Of a DNA stretch of 64,000 bases, positions 1-9,300 are shown in pieces (the first letter of the stretch is position 1; each line of letters starts with the position of its first letter). The position numbers were made by a program, and so were the translations under genes. The stretch lies in assembly GCA_964389675.1 (NCBI GenBank), contig CAYMEV010000002.1, positions 208,710 through 272,709 on the forward strand. The letters are read 5' to 3'. The stretch comes from CAYMEV01 sp964389675 [NCBI: uncultured Candidatus Sumerlaeota bacterium] (GTDB taxonomy: Bacteria > CAYMEV01). The notes under the pieces were generated by a model. That model made no database searches, was not told where the DNA came from, and saw only the letters and a list, made by a program, of their open reading frames with translations.

Positions 1-1
1 C

Positions 2-646
2 CCTGCATTTGGCAATACAACAAAGTATAAATTCCCTTATACCTATGATACTCAGTTTCAGACAGCCATACCTGTATCCGGTGATGACACAAGTGCATCA
101 GCAATCAATATTAATATGGGGAATATAACAGGAGCCTTTAACCTCGGAGCTACAATCGAGGCACTTGAGAAGATTGACGGTGCAAGGACCATATCAGCGC
201 CCAAGATAGTTGTTCAGAACAATGAAAAGGCTTTGATCGAGCAGGGTACTGAATTTACTGTTGTAATCCCGGGTTCCGGCGGAGGCACCGGTGCTACTGA
301 AAAGGTAAAGGCTGTCACAAAGATCGAGGTTACTCCTACTATTACACCTGACAGAAAGATCTCTCTTAAGATAGTTGTATCCAAGAACGAGCCCAGCGAT
401 GCAGGTATAGTATACGGGGCAGTTTCAGTTGCAACAAAGATGGTTGAGTCTACCATTGTTGTTGAGGATGGAGAAACAGCAGTCGTAGGTGGTTTATTCA
501 GCACTCAGAGTCTAAAGACGAACAATACTATCCCGCTTCTGGGTAGTATCCCTATAATAAAGCACCTTTTCTCATCTGAGGTTGATATTCAGAAGAATAC
601 CGAACTGCTGATATTTATCACTCCACAGATTAGAGAAAGTTATTAA
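2..646 (+). CDS. Secretin (PilQ/GspD family), C-terminal part only
   Basis: Outer-membrane secretin pore subunit of a type IV pilus or type II secretion machine. The frame is open from base 2, so the gene starts upstream of the window and only about 214 C-terminal residues are visible. They carry the hallmark end of the secretin domain: a KIDGARTISAPKIVVQNN-type strand, the EDGETAVVGGLF stretch, the IPLLGSIPIIKHLF motif before the lip, and the ending ELLIFITPQI. It is followed after 18 nt by lipoprotein genes with good ribosome-binding sites, so it probably heads or continues a pilus/secretion operon. The downstream aroQ, efp and ExeA-type ATPase fit a pilus locus context. PilQ and GspD cannot be separated without the N-terminal domains. 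Confidence 0.9.
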   Translation, partial: PAFGNTTKYKFPYTYDTQFQTAIPVSGDDTSASAININMGNITGAFNLGATIEALEKIDGARTISAPKIVVQNNEKALIEQGTEFTVVIPGSGGGTGATEKVKAVTKIEVTPTITPDRKISLKIVVSKNEPSDAGIVYGAVSVATKMVESTIVVEDGETAVVGGLFSTQSLKTNNTIPLLGSIPIIKHLFSSEVDIQKNTELLIFITPQIRESY

Positions 647-664
647 TAAGGAGGAACAGCAAAG

Positions 665-1621
665 ATGAGTAAGAAAATTAACATATTATTTGCAATTATT
701 GCTGCAGTCTGTATATTTCTTGCCATAGGCTGCGGCCAGGCAGAAGATGAGAACCAGGCGCCAACCACCCTCAGGATTACCAATATAGCCGGCGGGGATT
801 ATATTGATGACTCAGGGAAGCTTACAACAAACTGCACTGAGAATACCGGCGGGCTTCTTACAGCATATGTCATAGGTGACCAGACCACTGTCGGCTATAA
901 CTATGATACTCTGGGAAGGGTCACATTCCAGCTTATGCTGAATGCAGAGTCAGCTGATTTTGAAGGAAACTGGGGCTCAGTCATTCTTGATACCTACAGG
1001 GTATCCTACAGGAGAACTGACGGAAGGGCGACCCCTGGCCTTGATGTCCCTTATCCCTTTGACGGGGCATGCAATGTGTATATACAGTCCCCTGAAGCAG
1101 GAGGAGACCCCGAAGAGGTCATATTGAACTGGGTCTTATTTGTAAGGGGGACCGCAAAGGATGAGCCTCCATTGTCATGGCTGCATAACCAGGATGACGG
1201 CGAGGATACTTTTATCTCAGAGATCATACTGGATTTCTGGGGCAAGGACCTTATGGGAAATTCAGTTCATGTATGCGGGAAAAACCTTATAGAATTCCGT
1301 TCGATCGGAGAGGCCGAGGTTAATCCCACGCCAACGCCAGCTACAATATTATTAAGCGCAGACCCTTCAGTCATTGACAGTGACCAGACATCTACAATTA
1401 CTGCTACTGTCCTGGATCAGGACATGCTCCCGCTTGAGAATATTATTGTTACCTTCAGTATCGAGAACGGTGTCCTTAATACTACACAGGGCATTACCGG
1501 CGGTTCCGGGGATGTAAGTGTAACAGCAACGCCTACGATTACTGAAGGCACAATGACCATAGAAGCAGATGCAGGATTTGGTGTGGGCGGCGAAATAACA
1601 GTTACTGTTGAACCTAGTTAG
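665..1621 (+). CDS. Lipoprotein with C-terminal Ig-like (Big_1/invasin type) domain
   Basis: Predicted outer-membrane or periplasmic lipoprotein of 318 residues. A charged start (MSKK), a hydrophobic core and the lipobox LAIGC put the lipidated Cys at residue 23. The middle (about 35-220) is unlike any family I recognise. The last ~90 residues form a bacterial Ig-like fold of the Big_1 type: the ILLSADPSVIDSDQTSTITA opening, TVLDQDMLPLENIIVTFS, and a TVTVEPS end. The ATG is preceded by AAGGAGGAAC with good spacing. It sits 18 nt after the secretin and 16 nt before a second lipoprotein, so the three are probably co-transcribed. Inference: an accessory or surface-exposed partner of the secretin system. 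Function unknown. Confidence 0.85.
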   Translation: MSKKINILFAIIAAVCIFLAIGCGQAEDENQAPTTLRITNIAGGDYIDDSGKLTTNCTENTGGLLTAYVIGDQTTVGYNYDTLGRVTFQLMLNAESADFEGNWGSVILDTYRVSYRRTDGRATPGLDVPYPFDGACNVYIQSPEAGGDPEEVILNWVLFVRGTAKDEPPLSWLHNQDDGEDTFISEIILDFWGKDLMGNSVHVCGKNLIEFRSIGEAEVNPTPTPATILLSADPSVIDSDQTSTITATVLDQDMLPLENIIVTFSIENGVLNTTQGITGGSGDVSVTATPTITEGTMTIEADAGFGVGGEITVTVEPS

Positions 1622-1637
1622 GTAAAGGAGTAGTGCT

Positions 1638-2213
1638 ATGAAGTCAAAAATATTTATATTATCGCTTATTGTTTTAGTTATTATGCTGTTTTTCTCATGT
1701 GAGGCGGATAATCCAAATGCACCCGATTATCCTGCTGAAGGAGAGTATACGGGTAATGCATATTCTTTTATCGTATGGGCAACTCCCCATATCCTTATGG
1801 TGGACGGATCTTCAAGCTCGGTCGTTGCAGCAAGGCTCAGGGACCATCGCGGAAGCGGAGTCCCTGACAAGAGTGTCCTTTTCCAGCTCTACTACAATCA
1901 GGAAACCGACGTATATGATCCTGACAACAATTCAACACCTGTAGATTTTCACCTTGATGGAACAAGGGAAGAATATGGATTCCTTACGAACCAGACAGCC
2001 ATGACAGACCTTGGAGGGGTTGCAAGGACGGTTTACTACAGCCCGACTGATCCCTTCAGCTCCATATTTGTTTCAGAGTATGGTGCAGAGCACCTGGTAC
2101 CCACGGGTGCTGCCCTTTATATGGTAGTCAAGGGTACGGTATCTGTTGACCTTGATGTAAGGCAGATTGTACTTATCAACTGGTACCCGATCATGTTATA
2201 CTGGCCGTATTAG
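1638..2213 (+). CDS. Lipoprotein, unknown function
   Basis: Predicted 191-residue lipoprotein. The signal is short and very hydrophobic (residues 5-20) and ends in LFFSC, with the lipidated Cys at 21. The mature part has a possible Ig-like strand pattern (ILMVDGSSSSVVAARLRDHRG, then SGVPDKSVLFQL, then GVARTVYYSP). That resembles one Big_1 repeat, but the match is weak. It lacks the usual TVTV ending and finishes on an aromatic tail (NWYPIMLYWPY). A GGTAAAGGAG sequence lies just upstream of the ATG. It is the last gene before a strong terminator. I do not recognise a specific family; linkage to the secretin is the only functional hint. Confidence 0.8.
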   Translation: MKSKIFILSLIVLVIMLFFSCEADNPNAPDYPAEGEYTGNAYSFIVWATPHILMVDGSSSSVVAARLRDHRGSGVPDKSVLFQLYYNQETDVYDPDNNSTPVDFHLDGTREEYGFLTNQTAMTDLGGVARTVYYSPTDPFSSIFVSEYGAEHLVPTGAALYMVVKGTVSVDLDVRQIVLINWYPIMLYWPY

Positions 2214-2217
2214 CGGC

Positions 2218-2261
2218 AAAACAGGGCCTGTATCTATGATGCAGGCCCCTGTTTCTTTTTG
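2218..2261 (+). terminator. Rho-independent terminator after the secretin/lipoprotein operon
   Basis: A GC-rich hairpin begins five bases after the stop codon of the 1638 gene. AAACAGGG pairs with CCCTGTTT, continued by CCTG/CAGG across one bulged C, and a short loop tops the stem. The run CTTTTTG follows directly. The stem is long and stable, so this is a convincing end for the upstream transcript. Confidence 0.85.
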
Positions 2262-2428
2262 TATTCTTCACTAAAAATATGCAAACCTTTTTAATGCCCG
2301 TATGTTTAACCTTTTATGAGATATAATACCTTTGCTTATAAAAAGATTTTAAAATTATCTTTTAATTAATAAGCATATCTGGTATTATATTATCTGATAT
2401 TCATTTTGTGTACAGGGGGATTAATCTT

Positions 2429-3178
2429 ATGAAGCACTACCTAATATTAACTGGCCTGTCTCTTTTGATACTGATCTGTTTTGCAGGATGTGACAGCGTT
2501 CCTCTTACCGCGCCGACAGACTCATCAATAGTACTCACTGCAAACCCTGAGGAGATTAATACAAATTCAGGCCAGTCCGTTATTACAGCAATGGTCACTG
2601 ATGCTGACGGAAATCCGGTCGCAAACGGCACGACCATATATTTCAGCACCACACTGGGCACTCTGGATAAGGAGGAGTCTGAAACAACCAACGGTATAGC
2701 AAAAAACGTACTCCATGCCGGCTCCATGCCGGGCGAAGCTACAATAAGGGCCCAGTCAGGCGGGATCACAGCCAATGTACCTGTATGGATAGGGGGAAAG
2801 CCTGCGGAGATAATGATACTCAATGCAACCCCTTCCGCAATTAATGTAGGGGGGACATCGCAGATAACATGCACACTCCTTACAGCAAGCGGTTACCCTG
2901 TTCCAGGACAGCCTGTGTTCTTTACTGCTGATAACGGTACACTGCAATCTGCAGGGAGCATCACATATACAGACCAGAACGGCCAGGCATTTGACCTTGT
3001 TACAGCAGAATTTGACCTGCCTGACACTGATCCTCCGGAAGGTGTCCATGGGTTTTATATTACTGTAACCGCACATGCCCCATCTTCTGATTCATCAGAG
3101 TCTCAGTATGAATATGATTCAGGTATCCATGGCTGTTCAGAGCTCAGCCAGTCAGTTCAGATAACTGTGTACAAATAG
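2429..3178 (+). CDS. Lipoprotein with two Ig-like (Big_1) domains
   Basis: Predicted 249-residue lipoprotein with lipobox CFAGC (Cys 21). Two tandem Ig-like domains follow, at about 33-130 and 135-249. The first runs SIVLTANPEEINTNSGQS to the partner strand NGTTIYFSTTLGTL; the second runs IMILNATPSAINVGGTSQ to GQPVFFTADNGTL. The second ends in SQSVQITVYK, the typical terminal strand. I chose ATG 2429 over an in-frame GTG at 2408 because ACAGGGGGA lies 8-9 nt before it and the signal peptide then starts MKHY. It opens a new unit after the terminator and lies 12 nt before the TPR gene. It resembles the lipoprotein at 665 and may be a paralogous surface component. Confidence 0.85.
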   Translation: MKHYLILTGLSLLILICFAGCDSVPLTAPTDSSIVLTANPEEINTNSGQSVITAMVTDADGNPVANGTTIYFSTTLGTLDKEESETTNGIAKNVLHAGSMPGEATIRAQSGGITANVPVWIGGKPAEIMILNATPSAINVGGTSQITCTLLTASGYPVPGQPVFFTADNGTLQSAGSITYTDQNGQAFDLVTAEFDLPDTDPPEGVHGFYITVTAHAPSSDSSESQYEYDSGIHGCSELSQSVQITVYK

Positions 3179-3190
3179 ACTGCTGCAGGT

Positions 3191-3988
3191 ATGACTGATA
3201 GATCAAAACAGAATAATAAGGTTTTTTTATCCCCCAGGGTAAAGGAATATAATAAAATACTGCTGAAAAACCCCAAAAGCCTTGTTTTTATCAACCTGGG
3301 AGATGAATACAGAAAGGGCAGGCTTTACCAGGAGGCTGTTTTAACCCTGGAAGAAGGGCTGAAGCATAATCCAGGCTCAGTGGCCGGATTATACATGCTG
3401 GGGCTTGTGTATTTTGAAATGGCGAATTATGAAAAATCCAGAACATACCTGGAGAAAGTGCTGGCAATAAAGGAAGATAACCTGAACGCACTGAAGCTTA
3501 TCTCGAGGATCTACATATTCAGCCACTGGATAAGCGATGCAAAAGACCTGCTCATTAAGGCGATAAGGCTTTATCCGGAAGATAATGAACTAAAGGGCAT
3601 GTTCAGGGAAGTTGACCCTGACTATGGCAATGAACCGGTTAAAGAACAGAATGCCACAGAGAAGGAAAATGATCCCTCAGATGAAGTGCCATCATACCAG
3701 GAAGACCCGCCTACCTCTATTGCTACTGTGACTCTTGCCAGGCTTTACATAGACCAGGGCTTCTATCAGAAGGGTATTGCAATAGCAGGCAAAATACTGA
3801 AGAAGGACCCCATGAATCAGGAAGCCATAAGCCTTTATGAAGAGGCTGTGGAGATGCTTAAAAAAAAGAGAAATGCCAGGAAGGCAGATGCAGCTGAAGA
3901 TGGACCCGATTCATCAAAAAAAAGGGAGAACAGGCTTAGGTCATTCCTGAAGAATATCACCAAAAAAACAAATAAAGAGGTAAAATAA
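3191..3988 (+). CDS. TPR repeat protein
   Basis: 265-residue cytoplasmic protein without a signal peptide. Residues ~28-130 contain three TPR motifs (for example NLGDEYRKGRLYQEAVLTLEEGL and MLGLVYFEMANYEKSRTYLEKVL). A charged low-complexity linker (~150-175) leads to one further TPR-like helix pair (ARLYIDQGFYQKGIAIAGKIL). The C-terminus is strongly basic (KKKRNARK..KKTNKEVK). It overlaps the next gene, a roadblock protein, by one base (TAATG), which suggests translational coupling and possibly a complex. TPR proteins next to pilus secretins often act as assembly or scaffold factors, but here that is only inference. Confidence 0.8.
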   Translation: MTDRSKQNNKVFLSPRVKEYNKILLKNPKSLVFINLGDEYRKGRLYQEAVLTLEEGLKHNPGSVAGLYMLGLVYFEMANYEKSRTYLEKVLAIKEDNLNALKLISRIYIFSHWISDAKDLLIKAIRLYPEDNELKGMFREVDPDYGNEPVKEQNATEKENDPSDEVPSYQEDPPTSIATVTLARLYIDQGFYQKGIAIAGKILKKDPMNQEAISLYEEAVEMLKKKRNARKADAAEDGPDSSKKRENRLRSFLKNITKKTNKEVK

Positions 3989-4347
3989 TGGATTTCAAAG
4001 AAGTATTATCGCAATTGCTTGAAAAGACCCCGGGAGGACTTGGAGCAGCTTTAGTTGCCAAGGACGGGCTTATTGTCGAGGCTTCAACCAGGGGCGGCTT
4101 CAATATTGAGGAGATAGCTGTTCATGTAACACAGCCTCTGATGAAATCAGAAGATTCTATCCGAAATGCTGAAATCGGGAATTTTCAGGAAATGCTGCTT
4201 TTTACGGATAAATTCAGCCTTATACTGAAAAATATTACCGAGGAGTACTTCCTGATGACGGTTGTGGACAAGAAAAACGGGATATACGGCAAAGGCAGGT
4301 TTGAATCGGAAAAGGCGATAAAGACCCTTATGCCTGAGCTGTTATAG
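3988..4347 (+). CDS. Roadblock/LC7 domain protein
   Basis: Single-domain 119-residue protein. The pattern fits the Roadblock/LC7 fold: a first helix (FKEVLSQLLEKTPGGLGAALVAKDGLIVEAS), a central helix (IEEIAVHVTQPLMKSEDSI), then strands with FSLILKNITEEYFLMTVV. Members such as MglB regulate small Ras-like GTPases in cell polarity and motility. No MglA-type GTPase is visible in this window, so a partner would have to lie elsewhere. The ATG overlaps the stop of the TPR gene by one base, and aroQ follows 11 nt downstream. Family call good; biological role open. Confidence 0.75.
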   Translation: MDFKEVLSQLLEKTPGGLGAALVAKDGLIVEASTRGGFNIEEIAVHVTQPLMKSEDSIRNAEIGNFQEMLLFTDKFSLILKNITEEYFLMTVVDKKNGIYGKGRFESEKAIKTLMPELL

Positions 4348-4358
4348 AAAAGCAGGCC

Positions 4359-4808
4359 ATGCTCAGGGTATTTATATTAAACGGCCCTAATCTAAACAGG
4401 CTTGGATCGCGAAACAGCAAAATCTACGGTGATGGAAGTATTTCTGAACTTGAAAGATCCATAAAGGACGAATCAGCAAGGCTGTCGATCGAGCCCTCTG
4501 TTCTCCAGACCAATAATGAGGGTGACGCCATAGGTTTTATACAGAACAATGCAGACTGTGATGGCGGTATTGTCAACCTAGGTGCCTGGACACACTATAA
4601 CTATGCAATCAGGGATGCCTTAACGGATTTTGGAAAACCTGTCATTGAGGTGCATTTATCAAATATATTTTCACGTGAGGATTTCAGGAAGGAATCTGTG
4701 ATATCGGATATCTGTTCAGGTATTATCTGCGGTTTTGGATTCGACTCATATATTCTTGCCCTGAATGCGATCAGGGGCCTTATCGCCAGAAAACACTGTC
4801 AGGGATAA
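4359..4808 (+). CDS. aroQ: 3-dehydroquinate dehydratase, type II
   Basis: Converts 3-dehydroquinate to 3-dehydroshikimate in the shikimate pathway; cytoplasmic dodecamer in the family. The 149-residue length is typical. Visible signatures are NGPNLNRLGSRNSKIYG at the N-terminus with the catalytic Tyr before Gly, the loop QTNNEGD (the family often has SNHEG), GAWTHYNYAIRDAL with an active-site His, and PVIEVHLSN with the catalytic His, then REDFRKES and CGFGFDSYILAL. aroQ close to pilus and efp genes is a common arrangement in deltaproteobacteria-like genomes. It is probably the last gene of the unit beginning at 2429. Confidence 0.93.
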   Translation: MLRVFILNGPNLNRLGSRNSKIYGDGSISELERSIKDESARLSIEPSVLQTNNEGDAIGFIQNNADCDGGIVNLGAWTHYNYAIRDALTDFGKPVIEVHLSNIFSREDFRKESVISDICSGIICGFGFDSYILALNAIRGLIARKHCQG

Positions 4809-4813
4809 AAAGC

Positions 4814-4843
4814 TTGACAGTTTCCTTCCTTTAATAATAAAAT
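4814..4843 (+). promoter_or_regulatory. Predicted sigma70-type promoter of efp
   Basis: TTGACA at 4814-4819 and TAAAAT at 4838-4843, separated by 18 nt. This is a consensus -35 and a near-consensus -10, directly after the aroQ stop. It would give efp a leader of about 100 nt that is A-rich and low in complexity between 4880 and 4935. Confidence 0.55.
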
Positions 4844-4951
4844 TCTAATTTTCCTGCTTTTATGTTTTATGGATATTATATTAAGTAAAAGTAAAAATAT
4901 AAGTATAAGCAGAAGCAAAAATTAAAATCTAAATGAAAATGGAGATGTACA

Positions 4952-5515
4952 ATGTATTCAACAAGTGATTTCAGGGTAGGCCTGAAAATAGAGCTCAACG
5001 ATGAGCCGTATATAATCACTTATTTCCAGCATGTCAAGCCTGGCAAGGGCGGAGCATTTGTCAGGACCAAGCTGAAGAACATGATTACAAAAGCTGTGCT
5101 GGAGAGAACCTTCCGTTCAGGCGAAAAGGTTGAAAAACCCGACATTGAGGAAAAAAACATGTCCTACAGCTATATGGAAGAGCCGAATTATGTATTTATG
5201 GATAATGACACATATGAACAGATATTTATTTCAGCTGAAGATGTCGGTGACTCAGCCAGATTTCTTAAAGAGGATATTGAGGTGTCTGTCCTGTTCTATA
5301 AAGGTAAGCCAATAGAGGTAGTACTGCCTATATTTGTTGAGCTGGAAGTGACATTTACCGAACCTGGCGTAAAGGGTGATACAGCAACCGGTGCAACAAA
5401 GCCGGCTACCCTTGAGACAGGCTATGTTGTAAATGTGCCTTTATTTGTTCAGGAGGGTGATATCCTCAAGATAGATACCAGGACCGGGGAGTATATAGAA
5501 AGAGTAAAAAAATAA
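4952..5515 (+). CDS. efp: Translation elongation factor P
   Basis: EF-P relieves ribosome stalling at polyproline stretches. It is full length (187 residues) with the three expected beta-barrel domains. The tip loop reads HVKPGKGGAFVRTKLKN, so the residue that is modified in many species is Lys 32. The signature FVELEVTFTEPGVKGDTATG and the ending IDTRTGEYIERV are both present. The start is ATG with GGAGA upstream. The next gene, a lipoate/octanoate transferase family member, overlaps its stop by one base. No LysRS-like EpmA gene is in the window, and the 2,3-aminomutase at 59.6 kb is better explained as AblA. Confidence 0.97.
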   Translation: MYSTSDFRVGLKIELNDEPYIITYFQHVKPGKGGAFVRTKLKNMITKAVLERTFRSGEKVEKPDIEEKNMSYSYMEEPNYVFMDNDTYEQIFISAEDVGDSARFLKEDIEVSVLFYKGKPIEVVLPIFVELEVTFTEPGVKGDTATGATKPATLETGYVVNVPLFVQEGDILKIDTRTGEYIERVKK

Positions 5516-6258
5516 TGGAGTCTCTCTATTATATCAGGCCTGAGACTGATTCAGGCCCCCATAACATGATAATAGATGAGAAACTGATGGCCCTTTCCCG
5601 GAAAGAGGGGAAGAGCTTCTTCAGGCTTTACCACTGGGATCCCGTCTGTATATCCCTTGGCAGGGGACAGTCACCGGAATCCCTTCTTAATATGGATTAT
5701 ATTGAATCAAAAGGATATCAGTGCATCAACAGGATAACAGGAGGCAGTTATGTCCTCCATAAGGGAGACATAACCTATGCAATCACCGTATCATCTAAAA
5801 GCAGCATGTTCAGCCTTTCATTGATCGACTTATACAAGAAGGTCCACAATGCCTTTTATAAGGCAATTATCAGCTCAGGCATTGATAAAGGCCTGGTATA
5901 TTTTGGCAGCGGCAGTTTCAGGAGAGAGCATAAACAGCTGCCGTGCTTTTCTCATTATTCGAACAATGAACTGCTGCTTGAAGGGAAGAAAATCCTGGGA
6001 AGTGCACAAAAGAGAGGAAAGGATTCTCTACTTCAGCATGGCTCTCTACTTGTCGAAAACTCCCTTTATGACCTTTTCAGAATACAGAAGACTTATGCCG
6101 AGTTCAGCGAAATAGAAAGGAGCATTACATATATTCGCAAATATACAGATATATCATATGAAGATTTATATATGCGGATAATCAATGCGATAGGCGAAGA
6201 ATTCAATCAAAAAATTATTATTGCTGAGCTTAAAGAAGTGCTTGAAAATCTCTCATAA
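5515..6258 (+). CDS. Lipoate-protein ligase A / LipM-type octanoyltransferase family protein
   Basis: Biotin/lipoate ligase-fold enzyme of 247 residues. The core motif is RITGGSYVLHKGDITY at 73-88. A Cys at 144 sits in LPCFSHYSNNEL, followed by EGKKILGSAQKR and LLQHGSLL. The Cys placed just before the NEL segment matches the catalytic Cys of LipM octanoyl-ACP:GcvH transferases. The small C-terminal domain of full LplA is absent. This favours octanoyl transfer over ATP-dependent ligation. The ATG overlaps the efp stop (TAATG), implying coupled translation. No lipA or gcvH is nearby. Octanoyltransferase is the conservative call; an unusual link to EF-P is discussed in the findings. Confidence 0.8.
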   Translation: MESLYYIRPETDSGPHNMIIDEKLMALSRKEGKSFFRLYHWDPVCISLGRGQSPESLLNMDYIESKGYQCINRITGGSYVLHKGDITYAITVSSKSSMFSLSLIDLYKKVHNAFYKAIISSGIDKGLVYFGSGSFRREHKQLPCFSHYSNNELLLEGKKILGSAQKRGKDSLLQHGSLLVENSLYDLFRIQKTYAEFSEIERSITYIRKYTDISYEDLYMRIINAIGEEFNQKIIIAELKEVLENLS

Positions 6259-6293
6259 AAGTATAAAAATTAAATATATAGACATTTATTTTT

Positions 6294-6322
6294 TTGAAAT
6301 TAGTATTATCCTGTGATAGTAT
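6294..6322 (+). promoter_or_regulatory. Predicted sigma70-type promoter of the large TPR gene
   Basis: TTGAAA at 6294-6299 and TAGTAT at 6317-6322 with a 17-nt spacer. It lies in the only gap between lipM and the 6341 gene. The start codon that follows has no clear Shine-Dalgarno sequence, and the leader would be very short. Confidence 0.5.
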
Positions 6323-6340
6323 AAGCGTGGTGTAATATAA

Positions 6341-9300
6341 ATGGCAAGGAATGACAGAAGACAGCTCTTAAAGATGCATAAGATAGCGGAGAACTACAGG
6401 CAGAAGGGCCAGCATGCCAATGCTATCAGAGAATATGAAAACATAATGAAGCAATTCCCCCAGGAAAAAAAGCTGTATAATACCCTGGGAGACCTTTATC
6501 AGCTGGTCAGGGACAAGAAGAACGCTATAAGAAGCTATATTTCGTATGCCAAAGCACTGGAAGATAATGGATTTACACTCCAGGCAATAGCAGTCTACAA
6601 AAAGATTACAAGGCTGGACAATGAAGATCCGGAAGTATATACAAAGCTTGCAGACCTGTATAATCAGCAGGGCATTATTGCAGAATCAATCTCCATGTAC
6701 ATGCACCTTGCAAATATCTATCAGAAACAGGGCCTGGTAAAGCGGGCAATATCCGTTTATGAAAAGGTAATAGACCTTCAGCCTGATAACCTGAAGATTA
6801 TAGCCCTCCTGGCAGATCAGTACCTCAAGGAGGGAATGAAGGCTGAAGCTGTCGATAAATATCTCCTTTTTGCTGATATACTGCTAAAGAAAGATGAATG
6901 GGACAAGGTAAAAAGCGTATATAACAAGATTCTTGAACTCGACCCTGAAAATATCAAGGTAAGAAAGGGCATTGGCAATCTGTATTTTCATGTAGGAGAT
7001 TTTGAAAATGCTGAAAAATACCTTGTACAGGCGATCAGGGATTTCCCGGATAATGAGGAGATACTCAAGGACCTTGGTGAAGTCTATATTAAGGTCAAGG
7101 ATTTTCAGAAGGCAAGGAAGATCTATGACCGCCTGACAGTTCTGCTTCCTGATGATACATCCATCAGAAAAAAGCTGGCTTTTATCCTTCTTAATATAAG
7201 GGATGATGAAGAAGCTAAAAAGCATCTTGATGTCCTTATACAGCATTATAAATCAAACAGTGCATATGATAAAATGGTCGATATGCTTAATGATGCGAAA
7301 AAACTGAGAAAAAATTTCTACTTTGCCTATAATTCACTCATCGATACATACAGCTTCTTAAAGCAGGAAGCCAATAAGTATGATATAATGAAAGAGCTGG
7401 GCATAAGATACTATGAGGATGAAAAAATTTTTGAAGCATATGAAATATTTAAGGAAGTTAAATCCATTTTCAATAAGGATAAAGAGTTTATTACCGCTTT
7501 TGATGATGTGGAAAAAAGGGTAAGGGAATCAGATCTGGAGGGAGGACCAGCCGCTGCTGATACTGAAAAAGAAGCCTCTGTAAGCGAATTTGATATGGAG
7601 AGTGAAGAGGGAGAGATAAATTTTGAGATACCTGAGGATCTGGTTTTTGAGACTGATGCCAGTTCAGGCGATGTCTCAAGGTCTGTCAGCGAAGAAATAG
7701 ATGAGGTCAGCATTCCAGTAGATGATATTCTTGATGAAAGCAAGGAAGACATCATGGACCTTCAGTTCGGGGAACTGAAAAAGGATGAGAAAGGCAATGA
7801 GACCGATGAGGTTATTATTGTTGATGATGATTTCATCACTGAGGAAGATGATTTCTTTTCAGAGGAGTCAGCTGAAAAAGTGGAGATATCAGAGGATGAG
7901 CTTGAGAGGGAAATAGACCAGCTGGAGCTTAACGAAAGCCAGGAGGTCCCTCTTCTAATAGATAAAGAGGAACACGTTGACAAAAGCGATGTTATTGTTG
8001 AGGACCTGGAGGTTGATCTGATCGATGACGAACTGTCTTCGGAATATGATAAAAAGATGGATAATGTATTCGACGCCATTGATGAAGCAGAGCCTGAACC
8101 TTCAGAAGGCAGGGAGCTGCTTGAGAGCCAGGAAGATGAAACATATTCTCAGATAAAGGAAAACCTGACTGAAGCAGAGGTATTTCTGAAATTCGGGCTT
8201 ACAGAGAAGGCTTATAAGCATATTAAAGCTGCCCTGGATATCAACCCGGATAATATTGATACTCTGTTGAAACTGAAGGAGCTTTATTCCCTGGAGGGCA
8301 AAAAGCAGGACCTTGTTGCTGTAAGCATGAGGATTGCTGACCTGTATCAGAAGAAAAATGACGAAGAAAATGCCCTGAAGGAGTATAAATTCCTTCACTC
8401 CATTGACCCGACAAACCCTGTGCTCAAGGATGTTTTCAAGGAAGAGGAGATCTCCTATGATGCAGGTGAAAAACAGTATGACAGCCTTCTTCATAACCTG
8501 ATAAAGGAAACCGATGTAGAGGATGATTTTGAAATTATAGAGGAGCAGGAAGGTTCATCGGAATCTGGCGTGTCAGACCTTATATACACACTCAAGAACG
8601 ATAAGCTTTATGATCAGGAATCCATTGATCAGGATCTGGTGGATGCCCAGGACCTTTTCAGCAGTGAAACATTTGAGGAATTAAAAGAGGAAGAAACTGG
8701 CGAAGAGGCTGAGAGGGAAGAGGTAAAGGACGAGGAGAATGTCGAGGAGTTTACTGATGAAGATTTATCAGGGGAGGATATGGAGATTGATTCCAGCCTT
8801 TCTGATGATTTCTTTGAGCTGGTCAGCCCTGAGGACAGTGAAGAGCATTACGACATAGGTGAGGAGATGGGCCTGATAGGGCCGGAAGATGTTACTGACT
8901 CTGATCAGTCAATTACCCAGATTGTGGAAGAATTTAAGAAAGGGGTCCAGGACCAGCTTTCCCCTGAAGACTATGAAACTCATTATAACCTTGGCATAGC
9001 CTTCAAAGAAATGGGATTGATCGAAGATGCAATTGAAGCCTTTGAAAAGGCTGCAAGCACCGGGAAGATCATGATAGAGACAATCAGCATGCTTGGGCTC
9101 TGCTATATAGAAAAGGGAATGTATCAGAGAGCTATTGACCAGTTTAAGAAAGGCCTTGAGTACCTGGAGAAGGATTCTGAAGCTTATATTGGCATGATCT
9201 ATGATCTTGCCAATGTATATGAAGTCAGCAATGATCCTGAGAGATCATATATATACTTTGAAGAGATAATCAGTAAAAAGCCTGATTTCAGAGATGCAAG

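Noticed and set aside
3988-4347. Roadblock protein as part of a complete MglA/MglB polarity module
   Set aside because: No Ras-like GTPase gene is visible in the window, so only the domain family is claimed.
4870-4935. A-rich, repetitive-looking stretch before efp as a repeat array
   Set aside because: It is imperfect low complexity with no consistent unit; best seen as an AT-rich leader.
7411-8079. Long serine-rich open frames on the minus strand of the giant TPR gene
   Set aside because: They are the mirror of the Asp/Glu-rich codons on the plus strand, have no ribosome site and look like translation shadows.
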